Source: Telmatospirillum siberiense
GTDB taxonomy: Bacteria > Pseudomonadota > Alphaproteobacteria > Rhodospirillales > Magnetospirillaceae
Assembly (NCBI RefSeq): GCF_002845745.1
Contig: NZ_PIUM01000017.1
Coordinates: 1-64,000, forward strand
DNA length: 64,000 nt
Direction of reading: 5' to 3'
Below, one piece after another: positions 55,269-64,000 of the stretch. The notes under the pieces were generated by a model. It made no database searches and had not been told where the DNA came from. It worked only from the letters and a program-made list of their open reading frames with translations. Within the stretch, counting starts at the first letter, position 1, and each line of letters begins with the position of its first letter. Position numbers and translations under genes: made by a program.

Positions 55269-56267
55269 TCAAACGGTGGCATCCCGGGTCATGGCGGAAA
55301 TGTCGTCCAGATGGCAGGCCGCCCAATGACCGGGGGCGATCTGACGGAGATCCGGTTCGATCCGCCGGCATGTTTCCCCGGCCAGCGGGCATCTGCCGTG
55401 AAAGCGGCACCCCGGCGGCGGGTCGATGGGACTGGGAACGTCGCCGACCAGGGTCACCCGCCGGCGACGGGTTTCCGGATCGGGTGTCGGCAAGGCCGAC
55501 ATCAGGGCGACCGTATAAGGATGCCGGGGATCGCCGAAAATTTGCCGGCGTTCGCCGATCTCGACGATCTTGCCGAGATACATGACGGCGATCCGCTGCG
55601 TCATATGTTCGACGATCGCCAGGTCATGGCTGATGAAGAGCAGGGCCAGCCCCAGGTCCCGTTGCAGATCCTGGAGCAGGTTGACGACCTGCGCCTTGAC
55701 CGAGACGTCGAGCGCCGAGACCGCTTCGTCGCAGATGATCAGATCCGGTTTCGCGGCCAGGGCGCGGGCGATGCCGATGCGCTGACGCTGGCCTCCGGAA
55801 AATTCGTGAGGCAGGCGTCCCAGCGAATCGCGGGGCAGTTGCACCATATCCATCAATTCACCGAGTCGCCTCTCCAGATCCTGTCCCGTCGCCAGGCGGA
55901 AATTGCGGATCGGCTCGGCCAGGATGTCGCGGACCCGCATGCGCGGATTGAGGCTGGAAAACGGGTCCTGGAAGACGACCTGGATGCGTCGGCGCACGGG
56001 ATGCAGGCTGGCTTGCGAAATGTCGTCGATGCGCCGGCCATCCAGAACGATCTGGCCCATGGTGATGTCGACCAGACGCAGGATGGCGCGGCCCACGGTG
56101 GACTTCCCGCAGCCCGATTCGCCGACCAGCGACAGGGTTTCCCCGCGATCGACATGGAAGGACAGGCCGTCCACCGCATGGACCACCGACTTGGGGCGAC
56201 CCGACAGGGTGCGGCCCACGGGGTAATGCTTGACCAGGTCGTTGACTTGCAGAAGCGGATTGCTCAT
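55269..56267 (-). CDS. oligopeptide/dipeptide ABC transporter ATP-binding protein (DppF-like)
   Basis: This 332-residue ATPase starts at ATG 56267, overlapping the previous gene's stop by 4 bp. Walker A is [14 protein letters not shown], the signature LSGGQ-like [15 protein letters not shown], and Walker [14 protein letters not shown]. The C-terminal oligopeptide-permease extension has cysteines in [16 protein letters not shown], as in the iron-sulfur-type DppF. It powers the peptide-type importer. Confidence 0.93.
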   Translation of the reverse strand: MSNPLLQVNDLVKHYPVGRTLSGRPKSVVHAVDGLSFHVDRGETLSLVGESGCGKSTVGRAILRLVDITMGQIVLDGRRIDDISQASLHPVRRRIQVVFQDPFSSLNPRMRVRDILAEPIRNFRLATGQDLERRLGELMDMVQLPRDSLGRLPHEFSGGQRQRIGIARALAAKPDLIICDEAVSALDVSVKAQVVNLLQDLQRDLGLALLFISHDLAIVEHMTQRIAVMYLGKIVEIGERRQIFGDPRHPYTVALMSALPTPDPETRRRRVTLVGDVPSPIDPPPGCRFHGRCPLAGETCRRIEPDLRQIAPGHWAACHLDDISAMTRDATV

Positions 56268-57253
56268 GACGGCGCCTCCTCCCTGAGCGCCTGGTGGCAG
56301 GCGGCGAAATGGCCCGGGGCCTTGGTTTCGAGCCCGGGGGCGATGGTCCGGCAGATCTCGTCGGCCTGTGAACATCGGCCGGCGAACACGCAACCGGTAA
56401 TGCGGTTCTTGAGGCTTGGCACCTGGCCGGGGATTTCCGCCAACCGCTCCTGGCGGCCGGTGAGCGACGATCCCAACCGGGGAATCGCACCCAGCAATCC
56501 CCGGGTATAGGGGTGGCGGGGCGTCTTGAACAACTGGGCGACCGGAGCCTCCTCCACCTTGCGTCCGGCATACATGACCATGACCCGTTCGGCCATTTCG
56601 GCGACCACTCCGAGGTCGTGGGTGATCAACACGATGGCCGCTCCCACGCGTTGCTTCAGGTCGCGCATGAGGTCAAGGATTTGCGCCTGGATGGTCACGT
56701 CCAGCGCGGTGGTCGGTTCGTCGGCGATCAAAAGCCTGGGGTTGCAGGCGAGGGCGATGGCGATCATCACCCTTTGGCGCATTCCTCCCGACAATTCGTG
56801 GGGATAGCAGGCAATCCGCCGGGCAGGCTCGGAAATCCCGACAAGGGTCAGCATTTCGATGGCCTTGGCCCGGGCCTCGGCGGCCGACAGGCCCTGATGC
56901 AGACGCAATGTTTCGCCGATCTGGTATCCGATGGTCAGGACGGGGTTGAGGCTGGTCAACGGCTCCTGAAAGATCATCGAAATATCGTTGCCGCGGATGG
57001 AGCGCATTTCGCGCTCCGGCAGGCCGAGCAGGTCGCGGCCGTCGAAACGGATGGATCCCGCGATGCGTCCGGCCGATGGGGGGATCAGGCGCATCAGCGA
57101 CATGGAGGTAACCGATTTTCCGCAGCCGGATTCGCCGACGATGGCCAGCGTTTCGCCTTCCTCGACATGGAAGCTGACGCCCTCGACCGCCCGGTTGACT
57201 CCCTCCGGGGTGCGGAAATGGGTCTGGAGATTTTCGACTTCGAGCAAGGCCAT
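56264..57253 (-). CDS. oligopeptide/dipeptide ABC transporter ATP-binding protein (DppD-like)
   Basis: From ATG 57253 the protein has 329 residues, with Walker [16 protein letters not shown], signature [15 protein letters not shown], Walker [14 protein letters not shown] and the C-terminal extension [15 protein letters not shown]. It is the partner ATPase of the DppF-like subunit. The start lies 4 bp after the dppC-type stop. Confidence 0.94.
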   Translation of the reverse strand: MALLEVENLQTHFRTPEGVNRAVEGVSFHVEEGETLAIVGESGCGKSVTSMSLMRLIPPSAGRIAGSIRFDGRDLLGLPEREMRSIRGNDISMIFQEPLTSLNPVLTIGYQIGETLRLHQGLSAAEARAKAIEMLTLVGISEPARRIACYPHELSGGMRQRVMIAIALACNPRLLIADEPTTALDVTIQAQILDLMRDLKQRVGAAIVLITHDLGVVAEMAERVMVMYAGRKVEEAPVAQLFKTPRHPYTRGLLGAIPRLGSSLTGRQERLAEIPGQVPSLKNRITGCVFAGRCSQADEICRTIAPGLETKAPGHFAACHQALREEAPS

Positions 57254-57257
57254 GGCG

Positions 57258-58178
57258 TCAAACCCCCTTGACCATGCGCGGGTCCAGCGCGTCGCGCAGC
57301 CCATCGCCCAGCAGATTGACCGCCAGCACGGTGGTCGACAGGAAAAGGGCGGGGAAAAAGACGATGTAGGGCTTGACCTGCCAAAGGGCCCGGCCCTCGG
57401 CCATGATATTGCCCCATGACGGAATGGATGGCGGCGTGCCGGCCCCGACGAAGGACAGAATGGCTTCGAGGATCATGGCGCTGGCGCAGATGTAGGTGGC
57501 CTGCACCGTCATCGGGGCCAGGGTGTTGGGCAGGATGTGGCGGAAGATGATCATCGGGGTTCGCGTGCCGCAGGCGATCGCCGCATCCACATAGGGCTGA
57601 TCGCGCAAGGACAGCACGACGCCCCGGATCAGGCGCGACACCCTAGGGATTTCCGCGATGGTGATCGCCAGGATGACGTTGCCCATGCTGCCCCGGGACA
57701 GGGTCATCAGGGCGATGGCCAGCAGAACCGGCGGAATCGACATCAGCCCGTCCATGGCCCGCATGATCAGCCCGTCGCTCCAGCGCACGAAGCCGGATAC
57801 CAGGCCGATGGCGAGCCCGACCAGGGACGACAGCAGTGAGACGCCGAAGCCGACCATCAGCGAGGCGCGCGTTCCGTAGATCACGCGGGAATAGATGTCT
57901 CGTCCCAGTTGATCGGTTCCGAACCAGTTGTTTCCCGAAGGGGGCCGAAGGCGCCGCGCCGGCGCTAATGCGCCTGGATCCAGGGTTCCGAGCCAAGGCG
58001 CCAGGACGGCCGTCAGAACCAGCAGCAGCAACAGTCCCGCCCCCAACACCAGCGTCGGATGCCGTGCGATGAAAGTACGGACGGGGCCCCTGCGGCGGAT
58101 GGGCGGCAGGATATCGGGCAAAGCCTCGGCGACCGCGAGGTTTGCCATCGTCCGGTCGGGGGATGGGAACTGGGTCAA
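57258..58178 (-). CDS. peptide-type ABC transporter permease (DppC-like)
   Basis: This 306-residue permease has an N-terminal membrane helix, a periplasmic segment with [22 protein letters not shown] (read in parts) and the EAA-loop region [23 protein letters not shown] chose TTG 58178, which overlaps the preceding stop as TTGA and has GAGGA upstream. ATG 58148 is an alternative that lacks a site. Confidence 0.92.
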   Translation of the reverse strand: MTQFPSPDRTMANLAVAEALPDILPPIRRRGPVRTFIARHPTLVLGAGLLLLLVLTAVLAPWLGTLDPGALAPARRLRPPSGNNWFGTDQLGRDIYSRVIYGTRASLMVGFGVSLLSSLVGLAIGLVSGFVRWSDGLIMRAMDGLMSIPPVLLAIALMTLSRGSMGNVILAITIAEIPRVSRLIRGVVLSLRDQPYVDAAIACGTRTPMIIFRHILPNTLAPMTVQATYICASAMILEAILSFVGAGTPPSIPSWGNIMAEGRALWQVKPYIVFFPALFLSTTVLAVNLLGDGLRDALDPRMVKGV

Positions 58179-59116
58179 TAGCGGATCCTCGGGTCGAGAA
58201 GGTTGTAGCAAAGGTCGATCAGCAGGTTGATCAGCACGTAAGTGCCGCTGCAGAGCAGCACGACGCCCTGGATGACCGGATAATCGCGATGGAGGATGGC
58301 GTCGATGGTGAGGCGGCCAAGTCCGGGAATGGCGAAGACGCTTTCCGTCACGACGGTTCCGCCGATCAACAGCGCGATTCCCAGGCCGATGACGGTCACG
58401 ATCGGAACCGAGGCGTTCTTCAGGGCGTGGATCATCAGGATACTGGCGGATCCCAGCCCCTTGGCCCGTGCCGTGCGGACATAGTCCTGGGTCAGCACTT
58501 CGAGCATGGTGGCCCGGGTAATGCGGGCGATCAGGGCCACATAGACGCAGCCCAGCGACGCCGAGGGCAGGATCAGGCGGGACAGCCAGGGCCAGAGACC
58601 ATCATCCATCGGGACATAGCCCTGGACCGGCAGCCAGTCGAGGTTGAGCGCGAAAACATAGGCCAGCATATAGCCGACCACGAAGACCGGCAGGGAGAAG
58701 CCCAGCACCGCCAGCGCCATCAGAAAGCGGTCGATGAGGCTTCCCGCCTTCCAGGCCGCGATCACCCCCATGGGAACGGCCAGTCCGACCGAGACGAGCA
58801 TGGTCATCCCCATCAGGGACAGGGTCGGACCGACGCGCTGGCCGATCAGCATCGTCACCGGCTGGTCGCTGAAGATCGATTGCCCCAGGTCGCCGTGCGC
58901 CAGTCGCCACAGCCAATTCCAGAATTGGACCGGAAAGGGACGGTCGAGGCCCAGGCTGGCGCGGATGCGGGCGATGTCGGCGATACTGGCCTGATCGCCG
59001 GCGATCATGGCGGCGGGATCTCCGGGGACCACGAACAACAGGCTGAAGACGAACAGGCCGACCAGCAGCATCACCGGGACCGTCGTCAACAGGCGTTTCA
59101 ACAGGTAGATCAGCAT
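58175..59116 (-). CDS. peptide-type ABC transporter permease (DppB-like)
   Basis: This 313-residue permease has the family start MLIYLLKRLLTTVPVMLLVGLFVFSL, the EAA-loop segment DYVRTARAKGLGSASILMIHALKN and the C-terminus [20 protein letters not shown]. It pairs with DppC-like. It follows the gamma-glutamyltransferase-family gene by 32 bp on the same strand. Confidence 0.94.
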   Translation of the reverse strand: MLIYLLKRLLTTVPVMLLVGLFVFSLLFVVPGDPAAMIAGDQASIADIARIRASLGLDRPFPVQFWNWLWRLAHGDLGQSIFSDQPVTMLIGQRVGPTLSLMGMTMLVSVGLAVPMGVIAAWKAGSLIDRFLMALAVLGFSLPVFVVGYMLAYVFALNLDWLPVQGYVPMDDGLWPWLSRLILPSASLGCVYVALIARITRATMLEVLTQDYVRTARAKGLGSASILMIHALKNASVPIVTVIGLGIALLIGGTVVTESVFAIPGLGRLTIDAILHRDYPVIQGVVLLCSGTYVLINLLIDLCYNLLDPRIRY

Positions 59117-59148
59117 TGCTTTTCCTTCTTCCTGTTCCGATGGCGCAT

Positions 59149-60741
59149 CTAATAGCCCAGGGCGCAGCCGTCCTTGCGGGGGTCGGACGCGCCGGTCAAA
59201 GTGCCGTTTTCCCAGTCGATCATGATCGACTGGGCTCCGCCGATGGGCGCGGCTGGTTCGGTGAGCCGGAAGCCGCGTTCGGCCAGCGCGGAACGGGTGG
59301 CGGACGGCAGGGTATGTTCGGCGTCCACCTCGCCCGAGCCCGGTTTGGGAAACAGGCGCGGCAGTTCCATGGCCGATTGCATGTCCATGCCGTAATCCAG
59401 GACCCTGGAGAGGAAATAGGCATGCCCCATGGCCTGATAATGGCCGCCCATGACGCCGAACGACATATGCACACGCCCGTTTTTGGTCACCATTCCCGGG
59501 ATGATGGTGTGCAACGGTCGCTTGCCGGGCGCGATGGTGTTGGGATGGCCCGGTTTCACCACGAATCCCTGGCCCCGGTTATGCAGCAGCACGCCGGAGG
59601 CGGGCGCCGCGATGGCGCTGCCGAACGGGTTGAATAGAGAGTTGATGAAGCTGACGGCGTTGCGATCCTTGTCGACCACCGTGATATAGACGGTGTCCCG
59701 ATGTTCGGGCGGCGCGAAGCAGGGAAGGGTCTCCACCGCCCGCTTCGGGTCGATGACGGCGCGCAACCGGTCGGCCAGGGCGTCGGAAAGCAGCCAGTCG
59801 GTGGGGACGGGAGCCTGATCCGGATCGGCCAGCACCGCGTCGCGGACCGAGTAGGCCAGGCGGGTCGCTTCGATCTCCCGATGCAGGCGTTCCACCGACA
59901 TCGGTTCGCCCTCGGCTCGGAAGCCCCTCAAGATGTTGAGGATCAGCAGGGCGATGATGCCCTGTCCATTGGGGCCGCATTCGTGGATGTCGTATCCCCG
60001 GAAGGTGGTTTTCACCGGCGTGAAGTAATTGCCCCGGGCCGATTTGAAATCATCGAGGGTATGGAGTCCGCCCTTGGCGCGCAGACAGTCCACCAGTTCC
60101 GCCGCCACCGCGCCCTGGTAGAAAGCATCGCGACCGGCGGCGCCGATTGCTTCCAGGGTGTCGGCGAGCCGGGTTTGCCGATGCTTTTCGCCGGCATGCG
60201 GCGTCCGCCCGTCCGGCAGAAAGATGGCCGCCGTGTTCGGATCTTTCGCCAGCAGATCCTTCTGCGCCGCCCAATCGAAGGCGACGCGGGGGGTGATGGC
60301 ATAGCCATCCCGGGCCAGGGCGATGGCGGGGCGCAGCACCTCTTCCATGCTCTTGCGTCCATGGTCGGCGATCAGCCGCGTCCAGGCGTCCACCGCCCCG
60401 GGGATGGTCACCGCATGGGGGGAATGCCTGGGGATCTCGGTAAAGCCGTTCTCCCGATACCACTCCGGGGTGGCGGCGGCCGGCGCCCGGCCGGATCCGT
60501 TGTAGGCGATCAATCGATCGCTGCCGGCGGGAGAGAAAAGCGCGAAACAATCGCCGCCGATCCCGGTGGAGCCCGGTTCCACCACGCATTGCACGGCGCA
60601 GGCGGCGACCGCGGCATCCATGGCGTTGCCTCCGGCGGCGAGCATATTGACGGCGGTCAATGTGGCCAGGCCGTGGGAGGTGGCGGCCATGCCGTTGCAG
60701 GCGACCACCTGGGAGCGGCCGGGTGACTGGAAGTCTCGCAT
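59149..60741 (-). CDS. gamma-glutamyltransferase-family hydrolase, cytoplasmic (HpxW/YwrD-like)
   Basis: From ATG 60741 the product has 530 residues and no signal peptide. It is a self-processing Ntn hydrolase; the catalytic Thr350 lies in EHRDTVYITVVDKDRNAVS. The start QVVACNGMAATSHGLATLTA and EPGSTGIGGDCFALF resemble HpxW (oxamate amidohydrolase) and YwrD more than periplasmic glutathione-degrading GGT. It lies 2 bp downstream of the GntR gene and upstream of the transporter. Substrate is inferred to be a small gamma-glutamyl or amide compound imported by the transporter. Confidence 0.85.
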   Translation of the reverse strand: MRDFQSPGRSQVVACNGMAATSHGLATLTAVNMLAAGGNAMDAAVAACAVQCVVEPGSTGIGGDCFALFSPAGSDRLIAYNGSGRAPAAATPEWYRENGFTEIPRHSPHAVTIPGAVDAWTRLIADHGRKSMEEVLRPAIALARDGYAITPRVAFDWAAQKDLLAKDPNTAAIFLPDGRTPHAGEKHRQTRLADTLEAIGAAGRDAFYQGAVAAELVDCLRAKGGLHTLDDFKSARGNYFTPVKTTFRGYDIHECGPNGQGIIALLILNILRGFRAEGEPMSVERLHREIEATRLAYSVRDAVLADPDQAPVPTDWLLSDALADRLRAVIDPKRAVETLPCFAPPEHRDTVYITVVDKDRNAVSFINSLFNPFGSAIAAPASGVLLHNRGQGFVVKPGHPNTIAPGKRPLHTIIPGMVTKNGRVHMSFGVMGGHYQAMGHAYFLSRVLDYGMDMQSAMELPRLFPKPGSGEVDAEHTLPSATRSALAERGFRLTEPAAPIGGAQSIMIDWENGTLTGASDPRKDGCALGY

Positions 60742-60743
60742 GT

Positions 60744-61436
60744 TCAGGCCTTTCGGGCTTTTTCGGGGGCGCACAGCCCGTCTTGGGATTTGATGAATTC
60801 GACGAGGCTGGGCGCGGTGCGCAGCACATGGGCGCGCATGGCGGCCTCGGCTTCCGCCGGATCGCCCTTTTTGATCGCCTCGACCAGCAGTCGCTGCGGC
60901 GGGGTGGCGCCGCGCGGCTTCTCGGCATGATGAAACCAGATGCGCAGGTAGGGATCGATGGTGGCGTAGAGCGAGTTGATCTGGCGGATCAGCGTCGGGC
61001 GCCGGCTCAGTCCCGAGAGATACTGATGAAACGCCTGGTGGTGATGGTTCCATTGACCGTTCTCGCCCGCATCGCTTTGTTCCATGCGATCGAGGAACCC
61101 GTTCAGTTCGGAGATCACCCCGGCATCGATGGACGGTATCGCCAGGCGAAGGGCCAGGCCCTCGAGCACCGCCCGGATTTCGAACAACTCGCTGATTTCA
61201 TCGGCGGTCAGTCTGGTGACCACCGCTCCCCGGTTGGGACGCGTGGTGACCAGCCCTTCGACCGCCAGCCGGGCCAGGGCTTCGCGCACCGGCATGCGGC
61301 TCAATTGCAGTTCGGCGGCGACGTCTTTCGCGATCAGGTGGTCGCCGGGCCGATACCGGCCCTCGCGGATGGCGGCCAGAATGAAGCGGTAGGCCTCCTC
61401 CTGGGCTGAGCTGTAGGACTGCGGATCTCCGTACAT
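60744..61436 (-). CDS. GntR-family transcriptional regulator, FCD subfamily
   Basis: This 230-residue regulator from ATG 61436 (an upstream TG-rich extension is discarded) has a winged helix with RPGDHLIAKDVAAELQLSRMPVREALARLAVEGLVTTRPNRGAVVT (read in parts). A C-terminal FCD ligand domain follows (ELFEIRAVLEGLALRLAIPSI, HHQAFHQYLSG). It leads the transcript for the Ggt-type enzyme and transporter, so it probably controls them. Four tandem ATCCA 8-mers lie just upstream. Confidence 0.9.
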   Translation of the reverse strand: MYGDPQSYSSAQEEAYRFILAAIREGRYRPGDHLIAKDVAAELQLSRMPVREALARLAVEGLVTTRPNRGAVVTRLTADEISELFEIRAVLEGLALRLAIPSIDAGVISELNGFLDRMEQSDAGENGQWNHHHQAFHQYLSGLSRRPTLIRQINSLYATIDPYLRIWFHHAEKPRGATPPQRLLVEAIKKGDPAEAEAAMRAHVLRTAPSLVEFIKSQDGLCAPEKARKA

Positions 61437-61462
61437 TGGCGTCCCCGGAAATTTAAGATTGG

Positions 61463-61494
61463 ATCCACGTATCCATGCATCCATATATCCAAAA
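61463..61494. promoter_or_regulatory. four tandem 8-bp ATCCA repeats (candidate operator)
   Basis: ATCCACGT, ATCCATGC, ATCCATAT and ATCCAAAA follow one another without gaps, 27-58 bp upstream of the GntR start codon. An 8-bp phase over four units is unlikely by chance. A binding site for the GntR protein or another regulator is inferred; no factor is proven. Confidence 0.45.
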
Positions 61495-61538
61495 AGTCAG
61501 AGTGTCCATAATTTAATCAGTATGGAGTTAAGCCTAAA

Positions 61539-62951
61539 TTATGAGCATATTGGGTGACGCTTCCAGCATTGCCGGACCGATTCGACGGCCTGCGCCAGCT
61601 TCAGCAATCCAAGCTCGTCACGGTATTTTCCAACGATCTGGATGCCCACCGGCAGGCCGCCGGCGGTGAAGGCGAAGGGGACGGAAATGGCGGGATGACC
61701 GGTTATCGAGATGTGATAACAGGACTTCATCCAGTCGATATAGGTTTCCATGTCGGTGCCATCGATGGCACGGACATACTCCTCTTCCACCGGAAATGGC
61801 GGCACCTGGCTGACCGGGGCGACAAGGAAATCGTGGGTTTCGAGAAAATTCCGCATGCGGTGGAATGCCTGCAGGCGGGCTGCCTCCGCCTCGGCCACCC
61901 GTCGGCCGGTGAGGGCCAGTCCCAGTTCGATATTCCAGATCACCGTCTCTTTGAGCATATCGCGATGACGCTCGAGGGTGGATCCGTAGCCCGTCGCGAA
62001 AGCCAATCCCCGCAGAGCCTGGAAGGCGGAGTTGGCCTCGCCCAGATCCGGCGTCGCCTCCTCGACGACGCATCCTAAGTCTTCGAAAAGACCGGCGCTC
62101 GCCGCGGTGATCGAACGGATCTCGGGATCCATCGGCAGGCCGCCGAGGTCGGGACTGATGGCGATCCTCAGTCCCTTGGTGTCGCCATCCAGGGACGTGC
62201 GGAAGAGGGCGCCGTCGCCGGGGACCGACAAGGGGTCGCGGGGATCGGCGCCGGCCTGCACGCTGAGCAGCAGGGCGGTATCGGCGACGGTCCGGCCCAT
62301 CGGTCCGGCGACGGTCAAGGTGCTGAAGGCATTGGCGGAAGGCCATTGGGGGACCCGTCCGATCGACGGCCGGAGACCGACGACATTGCAATAGCCGGCG
62401 GGATTGCGGAGCGATCCGCCCATATCGCTACCGTCGGCAAGGGCGGTCATGCCGGTGGCGAGCGCGATGGCGGATCCGCCGCTGCTGCCGCCCGGCGTGC
62501 GGCTGATGTCGTAAGGATTGCGGCTATAGCCGAAGAGCGCGTTGAAGGTGTGCGATCCGGCCCCGAATTCCGGCAAATTGGTTTTTCCGACGCAGATCGC
62601 CCCCGCCGCTTTCGCGCGGGCGACCACCAGGCTGTCGACGTTCGGGATGAAGTCGGCGAAGAGCTTCGATCCGAAAGTGGTGCGCAGGTCCCTGGTCTGG
62701 AAGGAATCCTTATGCGCGATGGGCAATCCGTGAAGCGGGCCGAGATCCTCGCCCCGGGCCTGCCTTTCGTCGGCGGCCGCCGCATTCTCCATCGCCTTGT
62801 CGGCCTCCAGGGTGACGATGGCGTTGAGGCGGGGATTGATTTGGGAGATCCGCTCAAGATGCGCGGCCATCAGCTCCCGTGCGCTGAGGTGGCCGGCTCG
62901 GATTTCGCTGAGTGTTTCGACGGCTGGACGCAGGCAGGGATCAGATTCCAT
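61539..62951 (-). CDS. amidase (amidase signature family)
   Basis: From ATG 62951 the enzyme has 470 residues and a Ser-cisSer-Lys triad: Lys81 in GLPIAHKDSF, the GGSSGGSA loop at 154-161 (Ser156/157), and nucleophile Ser180 in DMGGSLRNPAGY. It hydrolyses a C-N amide; the exact substrate is unknown. Related enzymes act on aryl amides, allophanate or glutamyl-tRNA, but no GatCB genes are nearby. It diverges from the IclR gene, so that regulator probably controls it. Confidence 0.9.
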   Translation of the reverse strand: MESDPCLRPAVETLSEIRAGHLSARELMAAHLERISQINPRLNAIVTLEADKAMENAAAADERQARGEDLGPLHGLPIAHKDSFQTRDLRTTFGSKLFADFIPNVDSLVVARAKAAGAICVGKTNLPEFGAGSHTFNALFGYSRNPYDISRTPGGSSGGSAIALATGMTALADGSDMGGSLRNPAGYCNVVGLRPSIGRVPQWPSANAFSTLTVAGPMGRTVADTALLLSVQAGADPRDPLSVPGDGALFRTSLDGDTKGLRIAISPDLGGLPMDPEIRSITAASAGLFEDLGCVVEEATPDLGEANSAFQALRGLAFATGYGSTLERHRDMLKETVIWNIELGLALTGRRVAEAEAARLQAFHRMRNFLETHDFLVAPVSQVPPFPVEEEYVRAIDGTDMETYIDWMKSCYHISITGHPAISVPFAFTAGGLPVGIQIVGKYRDELGLLKLAQAVESVRQCWKRHPICS

Positions 62952-62962
62952 AGACAGGCTCC

Positions 62963-62979
62963 GTATCGATATGCGATAC
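62963..62979. promoter_or_regulatory. palindrome in the amidase-iclR intergenic region
   Basis: GTATCG and CGATAC flank a 5-nt spacer, and the nearby TAATATCGCTTAA extends the AT-rich symmetry. The 75-bp gap between the divergent start codons would hold both promoters. A role as IclR operator is inferred from position only. Confidence 0.35.
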
Positions 62980-63026
62980 TTAATATCGCTTAATGGATAG
63001 AATGGATCTTTTTGGAGATCATGGCA

Positions 63027-63800
63027 ATGGATGTCGCCGAAGGAGGGCGGGATCTCCTGTTCGTCGAATCGCTGGAGCGCGGAATGCGGCTGTTGGCGGC
63101 TTTCCGCGGAACGACGGACAGTCTGGGATTGACCGAACTGGCGGCGGCGACCGGGCTGACCAAGAGCGCCGCGCAGCGTTTCGCCCACACCTGGGAGCGG
63201 ATGGGCTATCTGGAGAAGGACGCGCGAAGCCGTCGTTTCCGGCTGGGGATCCGGGTGCTCGAGCTGGGTTTCTTCTTCCTGCGCGGCCATCCGCTGGCCG
63301 GCCGGGCGATGCCCCATCTGCTGGCGGTCCGAGAGCGGCTGGGGGTGGCGGTCAATCTCAGCCTGCGGGACGGAGCCGACATCGTCTATGCGGTGCGCGA
63401 GCCGGATCAGCGGCTGACCTTGGCGGAAATGCTGCCGGGACGGCGGATGCCGGCCTTTTGCACCAGTGCCGGCAGGGCCTTGCTGGCGCATTGCGGGGAT
63501 GACGAACTGGATGCCGTCCTGGCGGCCCCGGGCCGGATCCGCTATACGCCCCACACCGAGACCGATGCCCAGGCGCTACGCCGGGAAATCGAGACGGTTC
63601 GCCGCCAAGGCTTCGCCATCGCTCGCGATCAGGTGCTGATCGGCCAGATCGGTGTCGCCGCCGCGGTCCCCGATTTCGGACGGCAACCGGCGGCGGCGGT
63701 CAATATGACAATGACGACCGACCAGTGGGGCGAGGCGCGGATCGTTCGCGAACTGGTTCCGCAGCTGATGGCTGTCACCGAAGCGATCAGCCGGGGGTGA
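63027..63800 (+). CDS. IclR-family transcriptional regulator
   Basis: This protein has 257 residues from ATG 63027, which has GGAG nine bases upstream. TTG 63012 and ATG 63021 are alternatives. The N-terminal winged helix includes LGLTELAAATGLTKSAAQRFAHTW, and the C-terminal IclR effector domain contains LPGRRMPAFCTSAGRALLA and GFAIARDQVLIGQIGVAAAVP. It probably senses a small organic acid or amide product and controls the divergent amidase. No second regulated gene is evident to its right. Confidence 0.9.
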   Translation: MDVAEGGRDLLFVESLERGMRLLAAFRGTTDSLGLTELAAATGLTKSAAQRFAHTWERMGYLEKDARSRRFRLGIRVLELGFFFLRGHPLAGRAMPHLLAVRERLGVAVNLSLRDGADIVYAVREPDQRLTLAEMLPGRRMPAFCTSAGRALLAHCGDDELDAVLAAPGRIRYTPHTETDAQALRREIETVRRQGFAIARDQVLIGQIGVAAAVPDFGRQPAAAVNMTMTTDQWGEARIVRELVPQLMAVTEAISRG

Positions 63801-63901
63801 GGGCTGGATTGGCCGAACTGCCGGGCGCGGGACTGCGAGTTTCCGGCCCCGGGGGAGGCTCTAGGCTTGCGTGACGCTGAAAAAACTCCGTTTTTTCAAA
63901 T

Positions 63902-63921
63902 GCTCAAACGCCGCTCGGGCT
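63902..63921 (-). repeat. inverted copy of the 20-nt motif at 52397-52416
   Basis: GCTCAAACGCCGCTCGGGCT is the exact reverse complement of the motif next to mutY. It lies just after a GAAAAAAC/GTTTTTTC pair at 63881-63899, in the gap between iclR and the next gene. Confidence 0.45.
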
Positions 63922-63953
63922 AACGGCGCGATTCAATCTAAACGCAACGCGCT

Positions 63954-64000
63954 CTAATGCAGTTCGGCCCGGATCTTCTGGCGCAACAGGTCGATGGTGT
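63954..64000 (-). CDS. partial CDS, C-terminal end only
   Basis: A minus-strand frame enters from the right edge and ends at TAG (63954-63956). The visible peptide is TIDLLRQKIRAELH. Fourteen residues are too few to assign a family, so this only indicates that a gene continues beyond the window on the minus strand. Confidence 0.45.
   Translation of the reverse strand, partial: TIDLLRQKIRAELH

Overview
The window is GC-rich chromosomal DNA from an alphaproteobacterium, most likely Rhodospirillales (Magnetospirillum/Telmatospirillum-like). This is inferred from a split ATP synthase operon with an F0 block carrying both b and b' subunits, a smc-dsbA-dciA-mutY block, an ispH-thrB-rnhA block, a dimeric NADP isocitrate dehydrogenase and a plant-type glutamate-cysteine ligase. 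I saw no rRNA, tRNA, CRISPR array, prophage or transposase gene. Most genes are core metabolism; the accessory content lies in the last 10 kb and in short non-coding repeats.

Layout. 1-5.8 kb: the 5' part of an OmpA-like gene (cut by the window edge), hrpB, the queuosine genes queD and queE, and a glycosyltransferase. 6-8.3 kb: a small uronate-type locus (kduD-like dehydrogenase, KdgF-like cupin, GntR/FCD regulator) with a MITE-like element at the regulator's 3' end. 8.5-14 kb: a secreted protein, a full-length OmpA paralogue, pssA-psd for phosphatidylethanolamine synthesis, an unknown protein and a LysM protein. 14-24.3 kb: a LOG-family protein, icd, panD, a hydrolase, SlyX, a glycosyltransferase-TPR protein, a membrane protein, a METTL20-like methyltransferase with ubiA, rsmE and gshA. 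24.4-32.8 kb: tldD, YqgE/AlgH, a DsbD/ScsB protein, a NUDIX protein, rnhA-thrB-ispH and a lipoprotein. 32.9-37.5 kb: a tandem glycine riboswitch followed by gcvT-gcvH-gcvPA-gcvPB. 37.6-43.3 kb: a potassium channel, a large TPR-glycosyltransferase, and an APH-type kinase paired with a class III PLP enzyme that together resemble the hydroxylysine/phosphoethanolamine kinase-lyase pair. 43.6-46.1 kb: F0 genes atpI-B-E-F'-F. 46.4-53.1 kb: smc, dsbA, dciA, divergent mutY, and a secreted protein. 53.7-63.8 kb: an accessory locus with a dipeptide-type ABC transporter, a cytoplasmic gamma-glutamyltransferase-family (HpxW/YwrD-like) enzyme, an amidase, and GntR and IclR regulators. It looks like an uptake and hydrolysis system for a small amide or peptide-like nitrogen compound.

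The most unusual signals are non-coding. A dispersed repeat occurs three times, each time just after a plus-strand stop codon, and one copy is interrupted by a hairpin-rich element of about 290 bp with 13-bp terminal inverted repeats and a target duplication. The two OmpA-like paralogues share an 18-nt palindrome at nearly the same distance upstream of their start codons. Two back-to-back long inverted repeats precede the LOG gene. Four tandem ATCCA 8-mers precede the GntR gene of the accessory locus.
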